This document shows, in pieces, positions 23,168 to 36,099 of a stretch of DNA of 64,000 nucleotides (the first letter of the stretch is position 1; every line of letters begins with the position of its first letter). The stretch lies in the NCBI GenBank assembly GCA_946800325.1, contig OX326958.1:59699793-59763792 (forward strand). Reading direction: 5' to 3'. The notes below the pieces were generated by a model. The model was not told where the DNA came from. It saw only the letters and a program-made list of their open reading frames with translations, and ran no database searches. Both the position numbers and the translations under genes were made by a program. The stretch is from Luzula sylvatica (taxonomy: Eukaryota > Streptophyta > Magnoliopsida > Poales > Juncaceae).

Positions 23168-25589
23168 ATGTTTTTAGATCATTTGTATCATATCTTTTAC
23201 TACATAACTTTTCAGCAAATTTCACAAACACTAAGAAAGTTTGTTTTTCGATTCAAAACAAGATTTTAACGCTTTGAGGAGTTCAAATAATGTGTTTTTA
23301 GATCATTTGTATCGTATCTTTTAGTACATAACTTTTCACCAAATTACACAAACACTATGAAAGTTTGTTTTTCGATTCAAAACAAGATTTTAACGCTTTG
23401 AGGAGTTCAGATAACAAGTTTTTAGATCAGGTGTATCGTATCTTTTACTACATAACTTTTTACCAAATTTCAGAAACGCTAAGAAAGTTTGTTTTTCGAT
23501 TCAAAACAAGATTTTAACGCTTTGAGGAGTGCAAATAACATGTTTTTAGATCAGGTGTATCGTATCTTTTACTACATAACTTTTTACCAAATTTCAGAAA
23601 CACTAAGAAAGTTTGTTTTTCGATTCAAAACAAGATTTTAACGCTTTGAGGAGTTCAAATAACGTGTTTTTAGATCATTTGTATCGTATCTTTTACTACA
23701 TAACTTTTCACCAAATTTCACAAACACTAAGAAAGTTTGTTTTTCGATTCAAAACAAGATTTTAACGCTTTGAGGTGTTCAAATAACATGTTTTTAGATC
23801 ATTTGTTCTTTTAGTACATAACTTTTCACCAAATTTCACAAACACTAAGAAATTTTGTTTTTCGATTCAAAACAAGATTTTAACGCTTTGAGGAGTTCAA
23901 ATAACGTGTTTCTAGATCATTTGTATCGTATCTTTTACTACATAACTTTTCACCAAATTTCACAAACATTAAAAAAGTTTTTTTTTCGATTCAAAACAAG
24001 ATTTTAACGCTTTGAGGAGTTCAAATAACGTGTTTTTAGATCATTTATATCGTATCTTTTACTTCATAACTTTTCACCAAATTTCACAAACACCAAGAAA
24101 GTTTGTTTTTCGATTCAAAACAAGATTTTAACGATTTGAGGTGTTCAAATAACGTGTTTTTAGATCATTTGTGTCGTATCTTTTAGTACATAACTTTTCA
24201 CCAAATCTCCCAAACACTAAGAATGTTTGTTTTTCAATTCAAAACAAACATTTAACGCTTTGAGGAGTTCAAATAACGTGTTTTTAGATCATTTGTATCG
24301 TATCTTTTAGTACATAAGTTTTCAACAAATTTCACAAACACTAAGAAAGTTTGTTTTTCGAATCAAAACAAGATTTTAAAGCATTGAGGAGTTCAAATAA
24401 CATGTTTTTAGATCAGGTGTATCGTATCTTTTACTACATAACTTTTCACCAAATTTCACAAACACTAAGAAAGTTTGTTTTTCGATTCAAAACAAGATTT
24501 TAACGCTTTGAGGAGTTCAAATAACGTGTTTTTACATCATTTGTATCGTATCTTTTACTACAAAACTTTTCACCAAATTTCAGAAACACTAAGAAAGATT
24601 GTTTTTCGATTCAAAACAAGATTTTTAACGCTTTGAGGAGTTCAAATAACGTGTTTTTAGATCATTTGTATCGTATCTTTTACTACATAACTTTTCACCA
24701 AATTTCACAAACACTAAAAAAGTTTGTTTTTCGATTTCAAAACAAGATTTTAACGCTTTGAGTAGTTCAAATAACGTGTTTTTAGATCATTTGTATCGTA
24801 TCTTTTAGTACATAACTTTTCACCAAATTTTACAAACACTAAGAAAGTTTGTTTTTCGATTCAAAACAAGATTTTAAAGCATTGAGGTGTTGAAATAACA
24901 TGTTTTTAGATCATTTGTATCGTATCTTTTAGTACATAACTTTTCACCAAATTACACAAACACTAAGAAAGTTTGTTTTTCAATTCAAAACAAGATTTTA
25001 ACGCTTTGAGGAGTTCAGATAACAAGTTTTTAGATCAGGTGTATCGTATCTTTTACTACATAACTTTTTACCAAATTTCAAAAATGCTAAGAAAGTTTGT
25101 TTTTCGATTCAAAACAAGATTTTAACGCTTTGAGGAGTTCAAATAACATGTTTTTAGATCAGGTGTATCGTATCTTTTACTACATAACTTTTTACCAAAT
25201 TTCAGAAACACTAAGAAAGTTTGTTTTTCGATTCAAAACAAGATTTTAACGCTTTGAGGAGTTCAAATAACGTGTTTTTAGATCATTTGTATCGTATCTT
25301 TTACTAAATAACTTTTCACAAAATTTCACAAACACTAAGAAAGTTTGTTTTTCCATTCAAAACAAGATTTTAACGCTTTGAGGTGTTCAAATAACATGTT
25401 TTTAGATCATTTGTATCGTATCTTTTAGTACATAACTTTTCACCAAATTTCACAACCACTAAGAAATTTTGTTTTTCGATTCAAAACAAGATTTTAACGC
25501 TTTGAGGAGTTCAAATAACGTGTTTCTAGATCATTTGTATCGTATCTTTTACTACATAACGTTTCACCAAATTTCACAAACACTATGAA
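23168..25589 (+). repeat. Diverged monomers with no clear HOR register
   Basis: About 20 monomers carrying many singletons and small indels. There is a six-base loss at 23,805-23,807 (CATTTGTTCTTTT instead of CATTTGTATCGTATC...), an extra T at 24,621, AAACAAACATT near 24,245, TCTCCCAAAC near 24,206, GTTTTTACATC near 24,533 and a 125-bp GATTTC unit near 24,735. Some stretches still echo the 42-mer: the CTAAATAAC with CACAAAATTTC unit near 25,303 matches 12,169 and 17,376. I see no gene or foreign insert in it. Confidence 0.65.
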
Positions 25590-28500
25590 AGTTTGTTTTT
25601 CGATTCAAAACATGATTTTAACGCTTTGAGGAGTTCAAATAACGTGTTTTTAGATCATTTGTATCGTATCTTTTACTACAAAACTTTTCACCAAATTTCA
25701 CAAACACTACGAAAGTTTGTTTTTCGATTCAAAACAAGATTTTAAAGCTTTGAGGAGTTCAAATAACGTGTTTCTAGATCATTTGTTTCGTATCTTTTAC
25801 TACATAACTTTTCACCAAATTTCACAAACACTAAGAAAGTTTATTTTTCGATTCGAAACAAGATTTTAACGCTTTGAAGAGTTCAAATAACGGTTTCTAG
25901 ATCATTTGTATGGTATCTTTTAGTACATAACTTTTCACCAAATTTCACAAACACTAAGAAAGTTTGTTTTTCGATTCAAAACAAGATTTTAACGCTTTGG
26001 GGAGTTCAAATAACGTGTTTCTAGATCATTTGCATCGTATCTTTTAGTACGTAACTTTTCACCAAATGTCACAAACACTAAGAAAGTTTGTTTTTCGATT
26101 CAAAACAAGATTTAAACGCTTTGAGGAGTTCAAATAACGGGTTTCTAGATCATTTGTATCGTATCTTTTACTACATAACTTTTCACCAAATTACACAAAC
26201 ACTAAGAAAGTTTGTTTTTCGATTCAAAACAAGATTTTAACGCTTTGAGGAGTTCAAATAACGTTTTTTTAGATCATTTATATCGTATCTTTTACTACAT
26301 AACTTTTCACCAAATTTCACAAACACCAAGAAAGTTTGTTTTTCGATTCAAAACAAGATTTTAACGCTTTGAGGTGTTCAAATAACGTGTTTTTAGATCA
26401 TTTGTGTCGTATCTTTTAGTACATAACTTTTCACCAAATCTCCCAAACACTAAGAAAGTTTGTTTTTCAATTCAAAACAAACTTTTAACGCTTTGAGGTG
26501 TTCAAATAACGTGTTTTAAGATCATTTATATCGTATCTTTTACTACATAACTTTTCACCAAATTTCACAAACACCAAGAAAGATTGTTTTTCGATTCAAA
26601 ACATGATTTTTACGCTTTGAGGTGTTCAAATAACATGTTTTTAGATCATTTGTATCGTATCTTTTAGTACATAACTTTTCACCAAATTTCACAAACACTA
26701 AGAACTTTTGTTTTTCGATTCAAAACAAGATTTTAACGCTTTGAGGAGTTCAAATAACGTGTTTCTCGATCATTTGTATCGTATCTTTTACTACATAACT
26801 TTTCACCAAATTTCACAAACACTAAGAAAGTTTTTTTTTCGATTCAAAACAAGATTTTAACGCTTTGAGGAGTTCAAATAACGTGTTTTTAGATCATTTA
26901 TATCGTATCTTTTACTACATAACTTTTCACCAAATTTCACAAACACCAAGAAAGTTTGTTTTTCGATTCAAAACAAGATTTTTACGCTTTGAGGTGTTCA
27001 AATAACGTGTTTTTAGATCATTTGTGTCGTATCTTTTAGTACATAACTTTTACCCAAATTTCCCAAACACTAAGAAAGTTTGTTTTTCAATTCAAAACAA
27101 ACTTTTAACGCTTTGAGGAGTTCAAATAACGTGTTTTTAGATCATTTGTATCGTATCTTTTACTACATAACTTTTCACCAAATTTCACAAACACTAAGAA
27201 AGTTTGTTTTTCGATTCAAAACCAAAATTTAAAGCTTTGAGGAGTTCAAATAACGTGTTTCTAGATCATTTGTTTCGTATCTTTTACTACATAACTTTTC
27301 ACCAAATTTCACAAACACTAAGAAAGTTTGTTTTTCGATTCAAAACAAGATTTTAACGATTTGGGCAGTTCAAATAACGTGTTTCTAGATCATTTGCATC
27401 GTATCTTTTAGTACATAACTTTTCACCAAATTTCACAAACACTAAGAAAGTTTGTTTTTCGATTCAAAACAAGATTTTAACGCTTTGAGGAGTTCAAATA
27501 ACGGGTTTCTAGATCATTTGTATCGTATCTTTTACTATATAACTTTTCGCCAAATTTCACAAACACTAAGAAAGTTTGTTTTTCGATTCAAAACAAGATT
27601 TTAACGCATTGAGGTGTTCAAATAACATGTTTTTAGATCATTTGTATCGTATCTTTTAGTACATAACTTTTCACCAAATTTCACAAACACTAAGAAAGTT
27701 TGTTTTTCGATTCAAAACAAGATTTAAACGCTTTGAGGAGTTCAAATAATGGGTTTCTAGATCATTTGTATCGTATCTTTTACTACATAACTTTTCACCA
27801 AATTTCACAAACACTAAGAAAGTTTGTTTTTCGATTCAAAACAAGATTTTAACGCTTTGAGGAGTTGAAATAACGTGTTTTTAGATCATTTGCATCGTAT
27901 CTTTTACTACATAACTTTTCACCAAATTTCACAAACACTAAGAAAGTTTGTTTTTCGATTTCAAAACAAGATTTTAACGCTTTGAGGAGTTCAAATAACG
28001 TGTTTTTAGATCATTTGTATCGTATGTTTTAGTACATAACTTTTCACGAAATTTTACAAACACTAAGAAAGTTTATTTTTCGATTCAAAACAAGATTTTA
28101 AAGCTTTGAGGAGTTCAAATAACATGTTTTTAGATCATTTGCATCGTATCTTTTAGTACATAACTTTTCACCAAATTACACAAACACTAAGAAAGTTTGT
28201 TTTTCGATTCAAAATAAGATTTTAACCCTTTAAGGAGTTCAAATAACGTGTTTCTAGATCATTTGTTTCGTATCTTTTACTACATAACTTTTCACCAAAT
28301 TTCACAAACACTAAGAAAGTTTGTTTTTCGATTCAAAACAAGATTTTAACGCTTTGGGCAGTTCAAATAACGTGTTTCTAGATCATTTGCATCGTATCTT
28401 TTAGTACATAACTTTTCACCAAATTACACAAACACTAAGAAAGTTTGTTTTTCGATTCAAAATAAGATTTTAACCCTTTGAGGAGTTCAGATAACAAGTT

Positions 28501-31500
28501 TTTAGATCAGGTGTATCGTATCTTTTACTACATAACTTTTTACCAAATTTCAGAAACGCTAAGAAAGTTTGTTTTTCGATTCAAAACAAGATTTTTTAAC
28601 GCTTTGAGGTGTTCAAATAACATGTTTTTAGATCATTTGTATCGTATCTTTTAGTACATAACTTTTCACCAAATTTCACAAACACTAAGAAATTTTGTTT
28701 TTCGATTCAAAACTAGATTTTAACGCTTTGAGGAGTTCAAATAACGTGTTTCTAGATCATTTGTATCGTATCTTTTACTACAAAACGTTTCACCAAATTT
28801 CACAAACACTAAGAAAGTTTGTTTTTCGATTCAAAACATGATTTTAACGCTTTGAGGAGTTCAAATAACGTGTTTTTAGATCATTTGTATCGTATCTTTT
28901 ACTACAGAACTTTTCACCAAATTTCACAAACACTAAGAGAGTTTGTTTTTCGATTCAAAACAAGATTTTAACGCTTTAAGGTGTTCAAATAACATGTTTT
29001 TAGATCAGGTGTATCGTATCTTTTACTACATAACTTTTTACCAAATTTCAGAAACGCTAAGAAAGTTTGTTTTTCGATTCAAAACAAGATTGTAACGCTT
29101 TGAGGAGTTCAAATAACATGTTTTTAGATCATTTGTATCATATCTTTTACTACATAACTTTTCAGCAAATTTCACAAACACTAAGAAAGTTTGTTTTTCG
29201 ATTCAAACCAAGATTTTAACGCTTTGAGGAGTTCAAATAACGTGTTTTTAGATCATTTGTATCGTATCTTTTACTACAAAACTTTTCACCAAATTTCACA
29301 AACACTAAGAAAGCTTGTTTTTCGATTCAAAACAAGATTTTAACGCTTTGAGGAGTTCAAATAACATGTTTTTAGATCATTTGTATCGTATCTTTTACTA
29401 CATAACTTTTCACCAAATTTCACAAACACTAAGAAAGTTTGTTTTTCGATTCAAAACAAGATTTTAACGCTTTGAGGTGTTCAAATAACATGTTTTTAGA
29501 TCATTTGTATCGTATCTTTTAGTACATAACTTTTCACCAAATTTCACAAACACTAAGAAATTTTGTTTTTCGATTCAAAACAAGATTTTAACGCTTTGAG
29601 GAGTTCAAATGACGTGTTTTTAGATCATTTGTATCGTATCTTTTACTACATAACTTTTCACCAAATTTCACAAACACTAAGAGAGTTTGTTTTTCGATTC
29701 AAAACAAGATTTTAACGCTTTAAGGTGTTCAAATAACATGTTTTTAGATCAGGTGTATCGTATCTTTTACTACATAACTTTTTACCAAATTTCAGAAACG
29801 CTAAGAAAGTTTGTTTTTCGATTCAAAACAAGATTGTAACGTTTTGAGGAGTTCAAATAACATGTTTTTAGATCATTTGTATCATATCTTTTACTACATA
29901 ACTTTTCAGCAAATTTCACAAACACTAAGAAAGTTTGTTTTTCGATTCAAAACATGATTTTAACGCTTTGAGGAGTTCAAATAACGTGTTTTTAGATCAT
30001 TTGTATCGTATCTTTTACTACATAACTTTTCACCAAATTTCACAAACACTACGAAAGTTTGTTTTTCGATTCAAAACAAGATTTTAAAGCTTTGAGGAGT
30101 TCAAATAACGTGTTTCTAGATCATTTGTTTCGTATCTTTTACTACATAACTTTTCACCAAATTTCACAAACACTAAGAAAGTTTATTTTTCGATTCGAAA
30201 CAAGATTTTAACGCTTTGAAGAGTTCAAATAACGTTTTTTTAGATCATTTGCATCGTATCTTTTAGTACATAACTTTTCACCAAATTTCACAAACACTAA
30301 GAAAGTTTGTTTTTCGATTCAAAACAAGATTTTAACGCTTTGAGGAGTTCAAATAACGTGTTTCTAGATCATTTGCATCGTATCTTTTAGTACATAACTT
30401 TTCACCAAATTTCACAAACACTAAGAAAGTTTGTTTTTCGATTCAAAACAAGATTTAAACGCTTTGAGGAGTTCAAATAACGGGTTTCTAGATCATTTGT
30501 ATCGTATCTTTTACTACATAACTTTTCACCAAATTACACAAACACTAAGAAAGTTTGTTTTTCGATTCAAAACAAGATTTTAACGCTTTGAGGAGTTCAA
30601 ATAACGTTTTTTTAGATCATTTATATCGTATCTTTTACTACATAACTTTTCACCAAATTTCACAAACACCAAGAAAGTTTGTTTTTCGATTCAAAACAAG
30701 ATTTTAACGCTTTGAGTTGTTCAAATAACATGTTTTTAGATCATTTGTGTCGTATCTTTTAGTACATAACTTTTCACCAAATCTCCCAAACACTAAGAAA
30801 GTTTGTTTTTCAATTCAAAACAAACTTTTAACGCTTTGAGGAGTTCAAATAACGTGTTTTAAGATCATTTATATCGTATCTTTTACTACATAACTTTTCA
30901 CCAAATTTCACAAACACCAAGAAAGATTGTTTTTCGATTCAAAACAAGATTTTTACGCTTTGAGGTGTTCAAATAACATGTTTTTAGATCATTTGTATCG
31001 TATCTTTTAGTACATAACTTTTCACCAATTTCACAAACACTAAGAACTTTTGTTTTTCGATTCAAAACAAGATTTTAACGCTTTGAGGAGTTCAAATAAC
31101 GTGTTTCTCGATCATTTGTATCGTATCTTTTACTACATAACTTTTCACCAAATTTCACAAACACTAAGAAAGTTTTTTTTTCGATTCAAAACAAGATTTT
31201 AACGCTTTGAGGAGTTCAAATAACGTGTTTTTAGATCATTTATATCGTATCTTTTACTACATAACTTTTCACCAGATTTCACAAACACCAAGAAAGTTTG
31301 TTTTTCGATTCAAAACAAGATTTTTACGCTTTGAGGTGTTCAAATAACGTGTTTTTAGATCATTTGTGTCGTATCTTTTAGTACATAACTTTTACCCAAA
31401 TTTCACAAACACTAAGAAAGTTTGTTTTTCAATTCAAAACAAACTTTTAACGCTTTGAGGAGTTCAAATAACGTGTTTTTAGATCATTTGTATCGTATCT

Positions 31501-32485
31501 TTTACTACATAACTTTTCACCAAATTTCACAAACACTAAGAAAGTTTGTTTTTCGATTGAAAACAAAATTTTAAAGCTTTGAGGAGTTCAAATAACGTGT
31601 TTCTAGATCATTTGTTTCGTATCTTTTACTACATAACTTTTCACCAAATTTCACAAACACTAAGAAAGTTTGTTTTTCGATTCGAAACAAGATTTTAACG
31701 CTTTGAAGAGTTCAAATAACGGTTTCTAGATCATTTGTATCGTATCTTTTAGTACATAACTTTTCACCAAATTTCACAAACACTAAGAAAGTTTGTTTTT
31801 CGATTCAAAACAAGATTTTAACGCTTTGGGCAGTTGAAATAACGTGTTTCTAGATCATTTGCATCGTATCTTTTAGTACATAACTTTTCACCAAATTTCA
31901 CAAACACTAAGAAAGTTTGTTTTTCGATTCAAAACAAGATTTTAACGCTTTGAGGAGTTCAAATAACGGGTTTCTAGATCATTTGTATCGTATCTTTTAC
32001 TATATAACTTTTCCCCAAATTTCACAAACACTAAGAAAGTTTGTTTTTCGATTCAAAACAAGATTTTAACGCATTGAGGTGTTCAAATAACATGTTTTTA
32101 GATCATTTGTATCGTATGTTTTAGTACATAACTTTTCACCAAATTTCACAAACACTAAGAAAGTTTGTTTTTCGATTCAAAACAAGATTTAAACGCTTTG
32201 AGGAGTTCAAATAATGGGTTTCTAGATCATTTGTATCGTATCTTTTACTACATAACTTTTCACCAAATTTCACAAACACTAAGAAATTTTGTTTTTCGAT
32301 TCAAAACAAGATTTTAACGCTTTGAGGAGTTGAAATAACGTTTTTTTAGATCATTTGCATCGTATCTTTTACTACATAACTTTTCACCAAATTTCACAAA
32401 CACTAAGAAAGTTTGTTTTTCGATTTCAAAACAAGATTTTAACGCTTTGAGGAGTTCAAATAACGTGTTTTTAGATCATTTGTAT
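25590..32485 (+). repeat. Two-copy segment shifted 4,343-4,465 bp
   Basis: About 25,590-28,020 recurs at about 29,935-32,485. AAACATG then CACTACGAAAG lie near 25,606/25,706 and 29,950/30,050. The TCTCCCAAAC unit (read from TCACC) lies at 26,431 and 30,774, a shift of 4,343. AGAACTTTTG and TTTCTCGATC also pair. The CACGAAATTTTAC unit at 28,021 pairs with 32,486 at 4,465. The shift grows by 122 bp because the second copy holds an additional unit near 31,680-31,730, with GATTCGAAAC, GAAGAG and AACGGTTTC. Confidence 0.7.
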
Positions 32486-35150
32486 CGTATCTTTTAGTAC
32501 ATAACTTTTCACGAAATTTTACAAACACTAAGAAAGTTTATTTTTCGATTCAAAACAAGATTTTAAAGCTTTGAGGAGTTCAAATAACATGTTTTTAGAT
32601 CATTTGCATCGTATCTTTTAGTACATAACTTTTCACCAAATTACACAAACACTAAGAAAGTTTGTTTTTCGATTCAAAATAAGATTTTAACCCTTTGAGG
32701 AGTTGAAATAACGTGTTTCTAGATCATTTGTTTCGTATCTTCTACTACATAACTTTTCACCAAATTTCACAAACACTAAGAAAGTTTGTTTTTCGATTCA
32801 AAACAAGATTTTAACGCTTTGGGCAGTTCAAATAACGTGTTTCTAGATCATTTGCATCGTATCTTTTAGTACATAACTTTTCACCAAATTACACAAACAC
32901 TAAGAAAGTTTGTTTTTCGATTCAAAATAAGATTTTAACCCTTTGAGGAGTTCAGATAACAAGTTTTTAGATCAGGTGTATCGTATCTTTTACTACATAA
33001 CTTTTTACCAAATTTCAGAAACGCTAAGAAAGTTTGTTTTTCGATTCAAAACAAGATTTTAACGCTTTGAGGTGTTCAAATAACATGTTTTTAGATCATT
33101 TGTATCGTATCTTTTAGTACATAACTTTTCACCAAATTTCACAAACACTAAGAAATTTTGTTTTTCGATTCAAAACAAGATTTTAACGCTTTGAGGAGTT
33201 CAAATAACGTGTTTTTAGATCATTTGTATCGTATCTTTTAGTACATAACTTTTCACGAAATTTTACAAACACTAAGAAAGTTTATTTTTCGATTCAAAAC
33301 AAGATTTTAAAGCTTTGAGGAGTTCAAATAACATGTTTTTAGATCATTTGCATCGTATCTTTTAGTACATAACTTTTCACCAAATTACACAAACACTAAG
33401 AAAGTTTGTTTTTCGATTCAAAATAAGATTTTAACCCTTTGAGGAGTTGAAATAACGTGTTTCTAGATCATTTGTTTCGTATCTTCTACTACATAACTTT
33501 TCACCAAATTTCACAAACACTAAGAAAGTTTGTTTTTCGATTCAAAACAAGATTTTAACGCTTTGGGCAGTTCAAATAACGTGTTTCTAGATCATTTGCA
33601 TCGTATCTTTTAGTACATAACTTTTCACCAAATTACACAAACACTAAGAAAGTTTGTTTTTCGATTCAAAATAAGATTTTAACCCTTTGAGGAGTTCAGA
33701 TAACAAGTTTTTGGATCAGGTGTATCGTATCTTTTACTACATAACTTTTTACCAAATTTCAGAAACGCTAAGAAAGTTTGTTTTTCGATTCAAAACAAGA
33801 TTTTAACGCTTTGAGGTGTTCAAATAACATGTTTTTAGATCATTTGTATCGTATCTTTTAGTACATAACTTTTCACCAAATTTCACAAACACTAAGAAAT
33901 TTTGTTTTTCGATTCAAAACAAGATTTTAACGCTTTGAGGAGTTCAAATAACGTGTTTCTAGATCATTTGTATCGTATCTTTTACTACATAACGTTTCAC
34001 CAAATTTCACAAACACTAAGAAAGTTTGTTTTTCGATTCAAAACATGATTTTAACGCTTTGAGGAGTTCAAATAACGTGTTTTTAGATCATTTGTATCGT
34101 ATCTTTTACTACATAACTTTTCACCAAATTTCACAAACACTAAGAGAGTTTGTTTTTCGATTCAAAACAAGATTTTAACGCTTTAAGGTGTTCAAATAAC
34201 ATGTTTTTAGATCAGGTGTATCGTATCTTTTACTACATAACTTTTTACCAAATTTCAGAAACGCTAAGAAAGTTTGTTTTTCGATTCAAAACAAGATTGT
34301 AACGCTTTGAGGAGTTCAAATAACATGTTTTTAGATCATTTGTATCATATCTTTTACTACATAACTTTTCAGCAAATTTCACAAACACTAAGAAAGTTTG
34401 TTTTTCGATTCAAACCAAGATTTTAACGCTTTGAGGAGTTCAAATAACGTGTTTTTAGATCATTTGTATCGTATCTTTTACTACAAAACTTTTCACCAAA
34501 TTTCACAAACACTAAGAAAGCTTGTTTTTCGATTCAAAACAAGATTTTAACGCTTTGAGGAGTTCAAATAACATGTTTTTAGATCATTTGTATCGTATCT
34601 TTTACTACATAACTTTTCACCAAATTTCACAAACACTAAGAAAGTTTGTTTTTCGATTCAAAACAAGATTTTAACGCTTTGAGGTGTTCAAATAACATGT
34701 TTTTAGATCATTTGTATCGTATCTTTTAGTACATAACTTTTCACCAAATTTCACAAACACTAAGAAATTTTGTTTTTCGATTCAAAACAAGATTTTAACG
34801 CTTTGAGGAGTTCAAATAACGTGTTTTTAGATCATTTGTATCGTATCTTTTACTACATAACTTTTCACCAAATTTCACAAACACTAAGAGAGTTTGTTTT
34901 TCGATTCAAAACAAGATTTTAACGCTTTAAGGTGTTCAAATAACATGTTTTTAGATCAGGTGTATCGTATCTTTTACTACATAACTTTTTACCAAATTTC
35001 AGAAACGCTAAGAAAGTTTGTTTTTCGATTCAAAACAAGATTGTAACGCTTTGAGGAGTTCAAATAACATGTTTTTTGATCATTTGTATCATATCTTTTA
35101 CTACATAACTTTTCAGCAAATTTCACAAACACTAAGAAAGTTTGTTTTTC
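28021..35150 (+). repeat. Segment 28,021-29,940 repeated at 33,230-35,150 (shift 5,209 bp)
   Basis: The leading CACGAAATTTTAC unit at 28,021 and the following variants through AACGTTTCACC, GAGAGTTTG, TTTAAGGTG, GATTGTAACG and CAAACCAAG recur 5,207-5,209 bp downstream. The same order is present in 1-1,590, so this segment is a third or later copy of the start-of-window block. CAAACCAAG lies at 1,181 and 29,203, a 28,022-bp shift against 28,020 at the block start. The two added bases are visible as ATTTTTTAAC at 28,591. The match ends near 29,940/35,150. Confidence 0.7.
32450..33940 (+). repeat. Young six-mer tandem duplication (744 bp x 2)
   Basis: About 32,450-33,190 is repeated immediately at about 33,190-33,940. 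Private marks occur in both copies and apparently nowhere else in the equivalent blocks: GAGTTGAAATAACG followed by CGTATCTTCTACTAC, with the latter at 32,737 and 33,481, exactly 744 bp or 6 x 124. The only internal difference I noticed is TTTTTGGATC at about 33,710 against TTTTTAGATC at about 32,966. Confidence 0.82.
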
Positions 35151-36099
35151 GATTCAAAACAAGATTTTAACGCTTTGAGGAGTTCAAATAACGTGTTTTT
35201 AGATCATTTGTATCGTATCTTTTACTACAAAACTTTTCACCAAATTTCACGAACACTAATAAAGCTTGTTTTTCGATTCAAAACAAGATTTTAACGCTTT
35301 GAGGAGTTCAAATAACGTGTTTTTAGATTATTTGTATTGTATCTTTTACTACATAACTTTTAACCAAATTTCACAAACACTAATAAAGTTTGTTTTTCGA
35401 TTTCAAAACAAGATTTTAACGCTTTGAGCAGTTCAAATAACGTGTTTTTAGATCATTTGTATCGTATCTTTTACTACATCACTTTTCACCAAATTTCACA
35501 AACACTAAGAAAGTTTGTTTTTCGATTCAAAACAAGATTTTAACGCTTTGAGGAGTTCAAATAACGTGTTTTTAGATCATTTGTATCGTATCTTTTAGTA
35601 CATAACTTTTCACCAAATTTCACAAACCCTAAGAAAGTTTGTTTTTCGATTCAAAACAAGATTTTAACGTTTGGAGGAGGTCAAATAACGTGTTTTTAGA
35701 TCATTCGTATCATATCTTTTACTACATAACTTTTCACCAAATTTCACAAACTCTAAGAAAGTTTGTTTTCCGATTCAAAACAAGATTTTAACGCTTTGAG
35801 GGGTTCAAATAATGTGTTTTTAGATCATTCGTATCGTATCTTTTACTACATAACTTTTCACCAAATTTCGCAAACACTAAGAAAGTTTGTTTTTCGATTC
35901 AAAACAAGATTTTAACGCTTTGAGGAGTTCAAATAACGTGTTTCTAGATCATTTGTATCGTATCTTTTACTACACAACTTTTCGCCAAATTTCACAAACA
36001 CTAAGAAAGTTTGTTTTTCGATTCAAAACAAGATTTTAACGCTTTGAGGAGTTCAAACAACGTGTTTCCAGATCATTTGCATCGTATCTTTTAGTACAT

